Source: Nannocystineae bacterium (GTDB lineage: Bacteria > Myxococcota_A > Polyangia > Haliangiales > Haliangiaceae). Taken from it: a stretch of 40,137 nucleotides of DNA. The DNA lies in contig SLNH01000025.1 of the NCBI GenBank assembly GCA_007133195.1, forward strand, positions 1 to 40,137, given 5' to 3'. Position numbers and translations under genes: made by a program. Below, piece by piece: positions 6,306 to 15,786 of the stretch (positions are counted from its first letter, which is position 1; each line of letters starts with the position of its first letter). The notes beneath the pieces are model-generated. The model was given only the letters and a program-made list of their open reading frames with translations, made no database searches and had not been told where the DNA came from.

Positions 6306-8114
6306 ATGGCACGTCGCCACCTCTACCGCCGGTATCGCGTCCAGTTGGGCGCTGCGTGCGTACTGATCGCGCTCTTGGTCGCGCTGCCCCGGCCCGCGGC
6401 CGGCCAACTCGGGGTGCCCGAACAGGGCTCTGTCGAGGACGCCGGCGGCGCGCAGGACGAGGTGCCAAAGCGCGAGCTGCCCGCGCCGGTCGAGGAGGCC
6501 CAGGGCACGTGCGAGACGCCCCGCCAGGCGTGGCTCCAGCTGCTATTTTGGCTCGGCAACGAGCATTGGGATCCCAACAAGGCGAGCACTTGCTTCGACG
6601 CTGAGCACATCAGCGCCGACGAGGCCGCCGCGCGCGCGGTCGAGCTCAAACAGATCCTCGACGCCAACGGCTGGCGCATCAGCGCCTCCCAGCTGCCGAC
6701 CGATCCGGACTACGTCGATCCCGAGCGAGGGGCCGCCGTCTACGAGGATCCCGCCGTCGAGGGGCGCGGCATCTACGTGGTCCGGCACGGCGACTACTGG
6801 CTGTTTTCTTCGGACACCGTCGATCTCGTCCCCGAGCTCTACCCGGGCATCACCCGCCACATCTTGAACTCGGCGCCCGGGTGGCTCCGCGTCGACCTCC
6901 TCGGGGTCGAGGCGTGGAAGTACCTCGGCGTCATCGCCCTCATCCTCATCGCGCTGGGGATCCAGAAGGTTATCGCCTTCGTCATAAACGCGTACCTGCG
7001 GCGCCTGCTCGCCGACAAGCCCGGTTTGGACCGGGCGGTGCGCCGCGCGGAGCGCCCGGTGGGCGGCCTCGCCATGGCGGCCACCTTCTACGTCGGGTTC
7101 CCTCAGCTCCTGTTCCCGCTCCAGATCAGCCAGATCGCCATCGTGGCCACGCAGGCGCTCGCCGCCTTTTCCATGGTGTGGCTCGGCTTCCGGATCATCG
7201 ACGTCATCGGCGAGACGATGGCCGCCAAGGCGGCCACCACGGAGAGCAAGCTCGATGAGCAGCTCGTGCCGCTTTTGCGCAAGACGCTCAAGGTCATCCT
7301 GGCGCTCGTCGGGGGCCTGTTCGTCCTGCAGAACCTCGACGTCGATGTCTCCTCGCTGCTGGCCGGCCTCGGCATCGGGGGCTTGGCGTTCGCGCTGGCC
7401 GCGCGCGACACCATCGCCAACTTCTTCGGCTCGGTCATGATCTTCGTCGACAAGCCGTTTCAGCTCGGTGACTGGGTGGTCGTCGGCGAGGTCGAGGGCG
7501 TGGTGGAGGAGGTCGGGTTTCGAACGACCAAGGTCCGTACCTTTTACGACTCGCTCGTCACGGTCCCGAACGCCAGCGTGGTCGATACGGCCGTCGACAA
7601 CTACGGCATGCGGAGCTACCGGCGCTACTTCACGACGCTCTCGCTCCACTACGGGACGCCGCCGGCCAAGGTGCAGGCGTTTTGCGAGGCGGTGCGCGCG
7701 ATCGTTCGGAGCATCCCCGAGATGCGCAAAGACTTCTACCTCGTGGAGTTCACCGACTTCGCCGACAGCGCCCTTCAGGTCATGGTCTATACCTTCATCG
7801 ACACTGACAGCTGGAACACCGAGATGCGCACGCGCTCGCGCCTCAACCTCGAGATCATGAGGGCGGCCGAGCAGCTCGGCGTCCGGTTTGCGATGCCGAC
7901 CCGCACCCTGCACGTGGACAACCTCGTGAATCCCGGCCAAGACAAGCCGACGCACAGCGGCCCCACCGAGGCGGCGGCGCTCGCCAGCGTCATCGACGGC
8001 TTCGGCCCCGGCGGGCGCCTCGGCAAGCCCCAAGGCTTCGAGCTCACCCCCCACGGCTACGACTCGCGCCTAGGCGCCGGCGGGGGGACCTCCCCCGACG
8101 AAGACAGCGGGTGA
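6306..8114 (+). CDS. MscS-family mechanosensitive ion channel with a periplasmic N-terminal domain
   Basis: A 602-residue membrane protein. It has a basic N-terminus and a signal-like hydrophobic stretch (residues ~11-30), then about 150 polar residues likely outside the inner membrane. Hydrophobic segments follow around WKYLGVIALILIALGI, LAMAATFYVGFPQLL and TLKVILALVGGLFVL. The pore helix and beta domain signature follow: LAGLGIGGLAFALAARDTIANF, then FVDKPFQLGDWV and TVPNASVVDTAVDNYG. This is the MscS core, which opens under membrane tension to release solutes. The last ~50 residues are Gly/Pro-rich and variable. ATG 6306 is preceded by GAAGGA at good spacing; an upstream in-frame start at 6183 adds only Arg/Pro-rich sequence. 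Confidence 0.93.
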   Translation: MARRHLYRRYRVQLGAACVLIALLVALPRPAAGQLGVPEQGSVEDAGGAQDEVPKRELPAPVEEAQGTCETPRQAWLQLLFWLGNEHWDPNKASTCFDAEHISADEAAARAVELKQILDANGWRISASQLPTDPDYVDPERGAAVYEDPAVEGRGIYVVRHGDYWLFSSDTVDLVPELYPGITRHILNSAPGWLRVDLLGVEAWKYLGVIALILIALGIQKVIAFVINAYLRRLLADKPGLDRAVRRAERPVGGLAMAATFYVGFPQLLFPLQISQIAIVATQALAAFSMVWLGFRIIDVIGETMAAKAATTESKLDEQLVPLLRKTLKVILALVGGLFVLQNLDVDVSSLLAGLGIGGLAFALAARDTIANFFGSVMIFVDKPFQLGDWVVVGEVEGVVEEVGFRTTKVRTFYDSLVTVPNASVVDTAVDNYGMRSYRRYFTTLSLHYGTPPAKVQAFCEAVRAIVRSIPEMRKDFYLVEFTDFADSALQVMVYTFIDTDSWNTEMRTRSRLNLEIMRAAEQLGVRFAMPTRTLHVDNLVNPGQDKPTHSGPTEAAALASVIDGFGPGGRLGKPQGFELTPHGYDSRLGAGGGTSPDEDSG

Positions 8115-8276
8115 GCAGGCCTCACACCTTGCTCCCAAACCATCGCCCGCGGCTGAGCCCTCGGAGCCGCCCGCACCCGCGCCGCCCTGTCGACAACGAA
8201 GGAATTTCAAGCTCCTGACGCGGCGCACAGGGAACGGCAGGCGAGGCGCCGAGGCCGCCCCGCGCGCGCGTCACCC

Positions 8277-8306
8277 TTGACGACAGATGGCGGGAGCGTG
8301 TACATG
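8277..8306 (+). promoter_or_regulatory. Candidate sigma70-type promoter of prs
   Basis: TTGACG (8277-8282), an 18-bp spacer and TACATG (8301-8306) lie about 40 bp before the preferred GTG start of prs. This is the best -35 match I saw in the window. Confidence 0.4.
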
Positions 8307-8346
8307 CCTGCCTTCTTTCCGGTCCGGACTCCGAGCGAGGTTCTCC

Positions 8347-9294
8347 GTGCTCAAAGCGCTCTCGATATTCACGGGCAACGCCAACCCGACGCTCGCGGAA
8401 GAGATTTGTCGCTACGTCGAGATCCCGCTCGGCACCGCCCAGGTCACCCACTTTTCCGACGGAGAGGTCTACGTCGAAGTCCAGGAAAATGTCCGGGGCG
8501 TCAATTGCTTCGTGGTGCAGCCGACCTGCTCGCCGGTCAACGAAGCGGTCATGGAGCTCCTCATCATGATCGACGCCCTGCGCCGCGCCTCGGCGGGGAG
8601 CATCGTCGCCGTCATCCCCTACTTCGGGTACGCCCGCCAGGATCGGAAGGTCAAGCCGAGGACACCCATCACCTCCAAGCTCGTGGCCGACCTCATCTCG
8701 GCGGCCGGCGCCGATCGCGTGGTGTCGATGGATCTCCACGCGGGCCAGATCCAGGGCTTTTTCAATATTCCCTTCGACCACCTGTACGCCATGCCCGTGT
8801 TCCTCGAGGAGCTCAAAAGGCGGGGCTACAGCGGCAGCCAGTCCGTGGTGGTCTCTCCCGACGCCGGCGGTGTGGAGCGGGCGCGCGCCTTCTCCAAGCG
8901 CCTCGGCGCCGGCCTGGCCATCATCGACAAGCGCCGGTCCGCCCCGAACGTCTCCGAGGTGATGAACATCATCGGCGACGTGAAAGGCAAGTCGGCCGTC
9001 ATCGTCGACGACATCATCGATAGCGCCGGCACGCTCGCCAACGCCGCCCACGCCGTGATCGACGCGGGCGCCACCGCCGTGAGCGCCTGCGGTAGCCACG
9101 CCGTGTTCTCGGGTAACGCGGTCGAGCGGATCGAGGCGTCCCCCCTTCACGAGGTGATCGTATCGAACTCGATCCCGCTTCGCCCCGACGCGGAGCAGTC
9201 CGAAAAGATCCGCGTCAAGTCCGTCGGCAGGCTCCTCGGTGAGGCTTGTAAGCGCATCCACCACGGGGACTCGATAAGCTCGCTTTTCATCTGA
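8347..9294 (+). CDS. prs: Ribose-phosphate pyrophosphokinase (PRPP synthetase)
   Basis: Makes PRPP from ribose-5-phosphate and ATP for nucleotide, histidine and tryptophan synthesis. From GTG 8347 the protein is 315 residues, the usual length. It has IFTGNANPTLAEEI at the start, HFSDGEVYVEVQENVRG, YFGYARQDRKVKPRTPI (ATP/catalytic flexible region), MDLHAGQIQGFF (metal site) and the PRPP-binding motif VIVDDIIDSAGTL. The frame is open to 8287, but the extra 20 residues (Cys/Arg/Ser-rich) are not family-like and the ATG there overlaps the likely promoter, so GTG 8347 is preferred. It is followed by rplY and pth, a common bacterial order. Confidence 0.96.
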   Translation: MLKALSIFTGNANPTLAEEICRYVEIPLGTAQVTHFSDGEVYVEVQENVRGVNCFVVQPTCSPVNEAVMELLIMIDALRRASAGSIVAVIPYFGYARQDRKVKPRTPITSKLVADLISAAGADRVVSMDLHAGQIQGFFNIPFDHLYAMPVFLEELKRRGYSGSQSVVVSPDAGGVERARAFSKRLGAGLAIIDKRRSAPNVSEVMNIIGDVKGKSAVIVDDIIDSAGTLANAAHAVIDAGATAVSACGSHAVFSGNAVERIEASPLHEVIVSNSIPLRPDAEQSEKIRVKSVGRLLGEACKRIHHGDSISSLFI

Positions 9295-9377
9295 CGCCGC
9301 GGCCGGCGCGCCCACCGCCAAGGGCCCGCCGCGCCGGGCGGCACACTCCTCGCCCGCTGTCACGCTCGAACAGGATC

Positions 9378-10022
9378 ATGACCTCCATGGAAATCGGAAA
9401 ACTCACCGTCCACCGCCGGCGCGAGACCGGAAAGGGCATCAGCCGCAGGCTCCGCGCTCAGAACCTCGTTCCCGGGACCTGCTACGGCGCCGGTCTCGAC
9501 GAGGCGATTTCGATCACCGTCGACCCGAAGGTGCTCCAGGAGTCGCTCGACCCGATCAAGCGGCAGAACACCGTGCTCACCCTGGACATCGAGGACGACG
9601 GCGCGGACAAGCGGCAACTGCTCGCGATGCTCTGGGACTACCAGATCCACCCGCGCCGCCGGGAAGTCACCCACGTGGACATCATCACGATCGATCCGGA
9701 ACAAGAGATCGACGTCGAAGTCCCCCTGGAGCTCGTCGGCAAGCCCGCCGGCGCGGTCTACGGCGGCCAGCTCAACATCTCGCTGCACCAGCTCCCCATT
9801 CGAGCCAAGCCGCGCTTCGTTCCCGGCCGCATTCAGGTTGACGTCTCGGGCATGAACGTCGGCGACTCCCTCCACGTAAGCGACATCAGCCTTCCCGAGA
9901 ACGTCGCCTCGAACGCCTCCGAAGAGCTCAGCATCGTGACCTGCACGGCGCCCGAGTCCGAGGTCCTCGTCGCCGGCGGCGAGGCCACGGAAGCGGCGGA
10001 GAGCGAGGGCGAAGGAGCCTAA
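9378..10022 (+). CDS. rplY: 50S ribosomal protein L25/general stress protein Ctc
   Basis: A 214-residue two-domain L25 of the CTC/TL5 type. The N-terminal 5S-rRNA-binding domain begins TVHRRRETGKGISRRLR and includes LVPGTCYG and the DYQIHPRRREVTHVD segment. The C-terminal domain (~residues 100-190) ends in a variable acidic tail (EATEAAESEGEGA). It binds 5S rRNA in the central protuberance of the large subunit. ATG 9378 and ATG 9387 are both possible starts, differing by three residues. It sits between prs and pth, as in many bacteria. Confidence 0.94.
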   Translation: MTSMEIGKLTVHRRRETGKGISRRLRAQNLVPGTCYGAGLDEAISITVDPKVLQESLDPIKRQNTVLTLDIEDDGADKRQLLAMLWDYQIHPRRREVTHVDIITIDPEQEIDVEVPLELVGKPAGAVYGGQLNISLHQLPIRAKPRFVPGRIQVDVSGMNVGDSLHVSDISLPENVASNASEELSIVTCTAPESEVLVAGGEATEAAESEGEGA

Positions 10023-10086
10023 CCCGTCGCCTCCGCCGGCGGGTGCGAGCGCGACACGCCCCTTGGGGCCAAAGGGGGATGACCCG

Positions 10087-10686
10087 ATGGTGTGGCTGGT
10101 CGCAGGTCTCGGCAACCCCGGGGCGAAATACGCCAAGAATCGGCACAACGTCGGCTTCCACGTGGTCGACGAGCTCGGCGAGCGGCGCGGCGCGGGCGGT
10201 TTCAAAAACAAGCTCGGCGCCGACGTCGCCTCGTGCGTGCTCGCGGGCCACAGCGTGCTCCTCGTCAAGCCGACCGAGTTCATGAACCGGAGCGGCTACG
10301 CACTGTCCCGCCACGCCCAGTACCGGGACGTGGCCGCCGAGCACATCGTCGTGGTGCACGACGAAATCGACCTCGAGTTCGGCCGCCTCAAGATCAAGTC
10401 GGGCGGCGGACACGGCGGGCACAACGGCCTGCGATCGATCGTCAGCCAACTGGGCAGCCGCGAGTTTCACCGGGTGCGGGTGGGCGTGGGCAAACCTCCA
10501 GGAGGGTCAGACTACGGCGACCGCCGGGTGTCCAACCATGTGCTGTCGGATTTTCCGAAACACCTGGAAACCGACCTGCGGGATGTGGTAAATGCGGCGG
10601 CCGACGCCGTGGAGCTGATCCTCCGGGACGGCCCCGCGGCGGCGATGAATGCCTATAACGGCCGCGACGTGATCGCCCCCTCGTGA
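10087..10686 (+). CDS. pth: Peptidyl-tRNA hydrolase
   Basis: Releases tRNA from prematurely terminated peptidyl-tRNA. The 199-residue protein has all catalytic markers: LVAGLGNPG (N10), NRHNVGF (H20, the general base), KPTEFMNRSG (N67), VVHDEIDLEFG (D92) and GGGHGGHNGLRS (second Asn). ATG 10087 places the conserved MVWLVAGLGNPG at the N-terminus and has the purine-rich AAGGGGGAT just upstream; the open frame from 10063 would add eight unneeded residues. It is the third gene of the prs-rplY-pth string, preceded by a 64-bp gap. Confidence 0.96.
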   Translation: MVWLVAGLGNPGAKYAKNRHNVGFHVVDELGERRGAGGFKNKLGADVASCVLAGHSVLLVKPTEFMNRSGYALSRHAQYRDVAAEHIVVVHDEIDLEFGRLKIKSGGGHGGHNGLRSIVSQLGSREFHRVRVGVGKPPGGSDYGDRRVSNHVLSDFPKHLETDLRDVVNAAADAVELILRDGPAAAMNAYNGRDVIAPS

Positions 10687-10751
10687 TCGCGCCGCGCCGA
10701 GGCCTCCTTGCTCAGCCGCGCGCTGGGCTTTATCAGCCGAGAGGAGACAGC

Positions 10752-11351
10752 ATGGCCGATTTGCAGAGCCTGGCCGACTCGCCAGACACCTTGCGCGAGT
10801 ACGAAACGATCTACATCCTGCGTCCGGACACGCCGAACGATCGCGTGGCGGACATCAACGAGCGCGTGCGCGGCATCATCGAGAAGATGGGCGGCAAAGT
10901 GCTCGAGGTGGACAACTGGGGCCGGCGCCGCCTCGCTTACGACATCGCCAGCCACACCCGGGGCATCTACTTGTTCTGGCAGTACCTGGGCTCCCCCACC
11001 GCGGTCGCCGAGTTCGAGCGCAACATGCGGATGTTCGACTCGGTCATCCGCTACATGACCGTCAAGCTCGAAGAGAGCATCGATCCGCAAGCGCGCACCT
11101 CGGGCGTAGACGAAGAGAGCTACGAGCGCGCCGCCACCACCGCCAGCGCCGACGAGGAGCTCGCCGCGGCCGGTGACGAAGGCGACGCCGGGGAGGCCGA
11201 AGGGACCGAGGCCGAAGGGGCCGAGGCCGGCGGGACCGAGGCCGGCGGAGCCGAGGCCGGTGGAGCCGAGGCCGGCGCAGGGGGCGATAAGGAAGCCACC
11301 CCCACGGACGACGGCGACGGCGCCGACACCCCCGACGAGGACAAGGAGTAA
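10752..11351 (+). CDS. rpsF: 30S ribosomal protein S6 with a long acidic, repetitive C-terminal tail
   Basis: Residues ~15-110 are the S6 fold: LREYETIYILRPD, then KMGGKVLEVDNWGRRRLAYDI, and NMRMFDSVIRYMTVKLEE. S6 pairs with S18 on the platform of the small subunit. From residue ~120 to 199 the protein is an acidic, Ala/Gly/Glu-rich tail that includes five copies of a pentapeptide (EAEGT/EAGGA). E. coli S6 ends in a short tail that RimK extends with glutamates; here a longer acidic tail is genetically encoded. ATG 10752 follows GAGGAGAC; the open frame to 10683 is rejected. It is followed by rpsR after 6 bp. Confidence 0.95.
   Translation: MADLQSLADSPDTLREYETIYILRPDTPNDRVADINERVRGIIEKMGGKVLEVDNWGRRRLAYDIASHTRGIYLFWQYLGSPTAVAEFERNMRMFDSVIRYMTVKLEESIDPQARTSGVDEESYERAATTASADEELAAAGDEGDAGEAEGTEAEGAEAGGTEAGGAEAGGAEAGAGGDKEATPTDDGDGADTPDEDKE
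11193..11278 (+). repeat. 15-bp in-frame tandem repeat in rpsF
   Basis: Five consecutive copies of a 15-bp unit (consensus GAGGCCGGCGGAGCC) plus a partial sixth run from 11193. Each copy encodes one Glu-Ala-Glu/Gly-Gly-Thr/Ala pentapeptide. Because the unit is a multiple of three, gain or loss of copies would keep the frame, so length variation between strains is likely. Confidence 0.9.
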
Positions 11352-11357
11352 GCGGCC

Positions 11358-11669
11358 ATGGCCACCGAGGAAACGAACGAAAACCAGACGAAGCAGGGCG
11401 ATGTCCAGCGGCCGGTGATCCGGATGCTCGGCAAGGCGCGGAGCCGCTCCGGGGTCTCGCGGCGCAAGGTCTGCCGCTTTTGCGCCGACACCACCTTGGC
11501 CATCGACTACAAGAACCCGAGCCTTCTAAAGAGCTTCATCACCGATCGCGGCAAGATCGTGCCTCGGCGCATCAGCGGAAACTGCGCCCGCCACCAGCGG
11601 AGCCTGTCGGTCGCGATCCGCCGGGCGCGGATGATCGCGCTCATGCCGTTTACGGTCACGGGGAGGTAA
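11358..11669 (+). CDS. rpsR: 30S ribosomal protein S18
   Basis: A 103-residue S18 with [39 protein letters not shown] and [25 protein letters not shown]39 and C42 with the later NCARH suggest the zinc-binding form of S18. The ~25-residue N-terminal extension is polar and not conserved. It lies between rpsF (6-bp gap) and rplI (5-bp gap); the Shine-Dalgarno of rplI overlaps its stop codon. Binds S6 on the small-subunit platform. Confidence 0.96.
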   Translation: MATEETNENQTKQGDVQRPVIRMLGKARSRSGVSRRKVCRFCADTTLAIDYKNPSLLKSFITDRGKIVPRRISGNCARHQRSLSVAIRRARMIALMPFTVTGR

Positions 11670-11674
11670 ACGCG

Positions 11675-12130
11675 ATGTCGATTCAGGTCATTCTTACGAC
11701 GAGCGTTCACCACCTCGGCAAGGCGGGCGAGATGGTCAGCGTCGCGCCGGGCTACGCGCGCAACTACCTGCTGCCGCAAGGCCTCGCGGTCACGGCCACC
11801 AGCCGCAACCGCGCGCAGCTCGAGCACGAGCGCGCTCAGATCGAGCGCCGCGTGGCCAAGGAGCGCGCCGACGCCGAGGGCCTCGCCGAGCGGCTAAACG
11901 GCATGACGCTGCAGTTCGAGCGCCGCGTCGGTGAGCAGGACAAGCTGTACGGATCGGTCACCTCACGCAATATCGCCGACCAGCTCAAAGTGGCCGGCCT
12001 GCAGATCTCCACGAAGCAGATCGACCTCGATGAGCCGATCAAGTCTCTCGGCAAGTACGAGATCCCGATCAAGCTCACCGCCGACGTCACCGCGAACCTG
12101 AAGTTCTGGGTGGTCGGCAAAGACGAGTAG
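11675..12130 (+). CDS. rplI: 50S ribosomal protein L9
   Basis: 151 residues, normal for L9. The N-terminal rRNA-binding domain reads [17 protein letters not shown] followed by [16 protein letters not shown]. It is joined by a long charged helix (residues ~45-80) to the C-terminal domain ([14 protein letters not shown], then [11 protein letters not shown]). ATG 11675 follows GGGAGGT at 8 bp, a strong ribosome binding site. An earlier frame opening at 11480 runs through rpsR and is a shadow. L9 binds 23S rRNA near L1 and helps maintain frame during translation. Confidence 0.96.
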   Translation: MSIQVILTTSVHHLGKAGEMVSVAPGYARNYLLPQGLAVTATSRNRAQLEHERAQIERRVAKERADAEGLAERLNGMTLQFERRVGEQDKLYGSVTSRNIADQLKVAGLQISTKQIDLDEPIKSLGKYEIPIKLTADVTANLKFWVVGKDE

Positions 12131-12147
12131 GGCTCCGCCCCTCGCCC

Positions 12148-12179
12148 GGGCGCGCGGGGGCGAGCCTCCCGCGCCGCCC
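12148..12179 (+). terminator. Possible hairpin after rplI
   Basis: A GC-only stem-loop of roughly 13 pairs with a single bulge and a single mismatch (loop CGAG at 12161-12164) lies 18 bp after the rplI stop. No T-tract follows, so this is at best a U-less terminator or an RNA-processing structure. The following 60 bp are low-complexity GCGCCCC repeats. Confidence 0.3.
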
Positions 12180-12348
12180 CCGTCCACATCCCGCGGCGCC
12201 GCGCGCAGACCCGCCGCGAGGCGGCCTGCTCGCCGCCCCTTCCTGCGCAGGATGCGCGGCGCCCGATGCCGCGCCCCGCGCCCCGCGCCCCGGCCTCGCC
12301 CAGGACAGCTTCCGGGCGATACGGTAGCCCGGGGCGGGCCGACGCCGC

Positions 12349-12354
12349 TACACT
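12349..12354 (+). promoter_or_regulatory. Candidate -10 box of dnaB (leaderless)
   Basis: TACACT begins 13 nt before the GTG start of dnaB; no Shine-Dalgarno lies between. This same distance is seen at several other genes here. Confidence 0.4.
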
Positions 12355-12361
12355 CGCGGTC

Positions 12362-13732
12362 GTGTCGGAACCGCAAAAGCGCGTCTTGCCGCACAGCCTC
12401 GACGCCGAGGCCTCCGTGCTCGGCGGCATCCTCCTTCGCAACGAGGTCCTCAGCCAGCTCGACACCCTGACCGAGGAGGAGTTCTACGATCCGAGGCACC
12501 GCGCCGTGTTCGCCGCGATCCGCGCGCTCGAGGACCAGTCCAAACCGGTAGACGAGGTCACCCTGGAGGATCAGCTCGCGCAGATGGGCAAGCTCGAGGC
12601 GGTGGGAGGCGTGGCCTTCTTGGCCGACCTCGCCCTCGCCGTCCCCACCGCCGACAACGTCGTCCACTACGCGCACATCATCCAAGACAAGTCGGCCGCC
12701 CGGCGCCTCATGCTCGCGGCGTCGGAGGTCGCGGCGCGCGGCTACGAGGAATACGGCGACGTCCGCGATTTCCTCGACGAGGCGGAATCCAAGATCTTCG
12801 AGGTCACCCAGCGCAACCAGCGAGGTGGCCCCGAGCCGCTCAAGAGCCTGCTCAAAAATGTCTTCTCGGCGCTCGACCACCGCTTCGCCTCCGACGGCGG
12901 AATCACGGGTTTGCCCACGGGCTTTCAAGAGCTCGACGAGCGCACCGCGGGCCTTCAGCCCACCGAGCTCATCGTGCTCGCGGCCCGGCCCGCCATGGGC
13001 AAGACCTCGTTCGCCCTGTCGATCGCGCAAAACGCCGCCATCGGCGACGGCTGGCCAGCCCTCGTGTTTTCGCTCGAGATGTCGGCGATGCAGCTGGCCG
13101 AGCGCATGCTGTGCTCCGAAGCGCGCGTGGACTCCGCTGCGCTCCGCCGCGGGATGCTCCAGCGCCAGGACATGACGAACCTCACCTACGCGGCCAACAA
13201 TCTGTCGAAAGCGCCGATTCTCATCGACGACACCCCGGCGCTGTCCATCCGCGAAGTCCGCGCCCGCGCAAGGCGCTTCATGTCGAACAAGGAGCTCGTG
13301 GGCGACAAGGGGTTCGGCCTCATCGTCATCGACTATCTCCAGCTCATGCGCGGCAGCTCGCAGCGCGCCCAGCACAGCCGCGAGCAGGAGATCTCGGAGA
13401 TCTCCCGAGGCCTCAAGTCGCTGGCCAAGGAGCTCGGCTGCCCGGTGGTCGCGCTGTCGCAGCTAAACCGCAGCCTCGAGTCCCGCACCGACAAGCGCCC
13501 GCAGCTCGCCGATCTCCGGGAGTCAGGCGCAATCGAGCAGGACGCCGACCTCATCCTCTTCATCTACCGCGATGTCGTCTACAATCCCGATATCGACGCC
13601 GACAGGCAAAAGGTCGCGGAGCTCATCGTCGGCAAGAATCGACACGGCCCCGCCGGCACCGTGGAGATGCTGTTCGAGGGCCGATACACGAGGTTCGAAA
13701 ACCTGGCCCACCGCGGTGACCAGGACTACTGA
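12362..13732 (+). CDS. dnaB: Replicative DNA helicase DnaB
   Basis: The hexameric 5'-3' helicase at the replication fork. The N-terminal domain begins [17 protein letters not shown]. The RecA-like ATPase has Walker [14 protein letters not shown] (~208-220), [15 protein letters not shown], Walker [11 protein letters not shown] and the DNA/nucleotide loop [12 protein letters not shown], then [13 protein letters not shown]. The C-terminus [16 protein letters not shown] is canonical. From GTG 12362 the protein is 456 residues, the usual size; the open frame from 12266 adds Arg/Pro/Ala-rich sequence from the low-complexity spacer, so GTG is preferred. Placement after rpsF-rpsR-rplI is conserved in many bacteria. 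Confidence 0.96.
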   Translation: MSEPQKRVLPHSLDAEASVLGGILLRNEVLSQLDTLTEEEFYDPRHRAVFAAIRALEDQSKPVDEVTLEDQLAQMGKLEAVGGVAFLADLALAVPTADNVVHYAHIIQDKSAARRLMLAASEVAARGYEEYGDVRDFLDEAESKIFEVTQRNQRGGPEPLKSLLKNVFSALDHRFASDGGITGLPTGFQELDERTAGLQPTELIVLAARPAMGKTSFALSIAQNAAIGDGWPALVFSLEMSAMQLAERMLCSEARVDSAALRRGMLQRQDMTNLTYAANNLSKAPILIDDTPALSIREVRARARRFMSNKELVGDKGFGLIVIDYLQLMRGSSQRAQHSREQEISEISRGLKSLAKELGCPVVALSQLNRSLESRTDKRPQLADLRESGAIEQDADLILFIYRDVVYNPDIDADRQKVAELIVGKNRHGPAGTVEMLFEGRYTRFENLAHRGDQDY

Positions 13733-13761
13733 TCGGCCTCTCGCAGGCCGCCGGATATGAC

Positions 13762-14837
13762 ATGTCGGAGTGGAGCGTCGGAGCCAGGATTGATCGATAC
13801 CGCATCGACGGGGGAATCGGCAGCGGATCCACCGGAGAGGTGTACCGCGCCTTCGACTTGGACCTCGAGCGGCCGATCGCGCTCAAGATCCTGAGCGCGT
13901 CGCACCGCGAAAACGACGAGCTGCGCGCCCGGTTTCTGCGCGAGGGGCGGGCGGTCGCCAAGGTGACGCACCCGCACGTCGTCCAGGTGTTTTCCACCGG
14001 CACTCACGACGGGCGCCCCTACATCGCCATGGAGCTTTTGCGGGGGGTCGATCTCGAGTCGGTCGTCTCCCAGCGCGGACCGTGGGGCTCGCGGGCGGCG
14101 GCGCGAGCGGCGCTCGACGCCACCCGGGGCCTCCAGGCGGCCAGCGCCGCGGGCCTCATCCACCGCGATGTCAAGCCGTCGAACCTCGTCCTCGTCGAGA
14201 CCGGCTTCGTGAAGGTGACGGATTTCGGGCTCGCCAAGCCGGTCGATCCGAGCCAGGAGCCCGCGCTCACCGCCCAGGGCGTGGTGGTTGGAACCCCCGA
14301 TTACATCGCGCCCGAGCAGGCGCGCGGCGAACGCATCGACGAGCGTGTGGACATCTACGCCCTCGGTGGCACGCTCTACTTCCTTCTCACCGGCTGGCCG
14401 CCTTTTCGGCTCGGCGAATCCAGCGAAGACAAGTACCTGAAGGTCGTCGCGCGCCACCTCAAGTTCCCGGCTCCCGACGCGCGCAAGCTGCGCCCCGAGG
14501 TCGACGGCGAGCTTGCCGAGCTTTCGCGCGCGATGATGGAAAAGCGCCCGGCGGATCGCCCCGATTACCCCCAAGTGGCCCGCGCGCTCGCCGGCATCGT
14601 CAAACGCCTACCTCCTCCCGGCGGGTCGGATCCGGGCTCGAGCTCGAGCGGCGGCTCAGGCCGGGGCCGGCCGCGGGTGGCGCCCACCCCGTTCGTGGGG
14701 AGGCCGCCGGGCGGCGATCCGGGAGGCCTGGGCGCCCGGAGCCTCGAAGGAGCGGGCGGCCCGACCGCGCCGCCAGCGCGCTGCGGCGCCAGCGACTCGC
14801 GCGGCCGCGCGCCGCCGAGTTATAGTAAACGCCTCCC

Positions 14838-14841
<4 letters not shown>
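13762..14841 (+). CDS. Ser/Thr protein kinase (Hanks type), cytosolic
   Basis: Residues ~13-270 are a complete kinase domain: glycine loop [15 protein letters not shown]-type lysine in IALKIL (K42), helix-C glutamate near FLREG, catalytic loop HRDVKPSN (134-141), DFG (154-156) and [13 protein letters not shown]. All key catalytic residues are present, so it should be active. No transmembrane segment is visible; the last ~80 residues are Pro/Gly/Ser-rich and disordered. Such kinases are numerous in myxobacteria. The stop overlaps the deoC start (ATGA at 14838-14841). This could couple kinase and salvage-operon translation, but a TATAGT box just before deoC suggests a separate promoter as well. 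Confidence 0.93.
14821..14826 (+). promoter_or_regulatory. Candidate -10 box of the deoC operon
   Basis: TATAGT begins 17 nt before the deoC ATG, inside the 3' end of the kinase gene. It would give a leader of only a few bases. No good -35 is visible. Confidence 0.4.
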
Positions 14842-15776
<935 letters not shown>

Positions 15777-15786
15777 CGTTCATCCT

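Noticed and set aside
6543-8054. 503-residue open frame antisense to the MscS gene
   Set aside because: Shadow of GC-rich coding sequence; Asp/His/Arg/Gly-rich translation with no recognisable motif, while the plus strand encodes a full MscS channel.
12275-12300. Tandem GCGCCCC repeats before dnaB
   Set aside because: Short GC low-complexity run with imperfect units; not an origin-like iteron or CRISPR. No DnaA-box cluster was seen.
11963-13375. 470-residue open frame antisense to rplI/dnaB
   Set aside because: Low-complexity translation without domain features; opposite strand is a complete DnaB.
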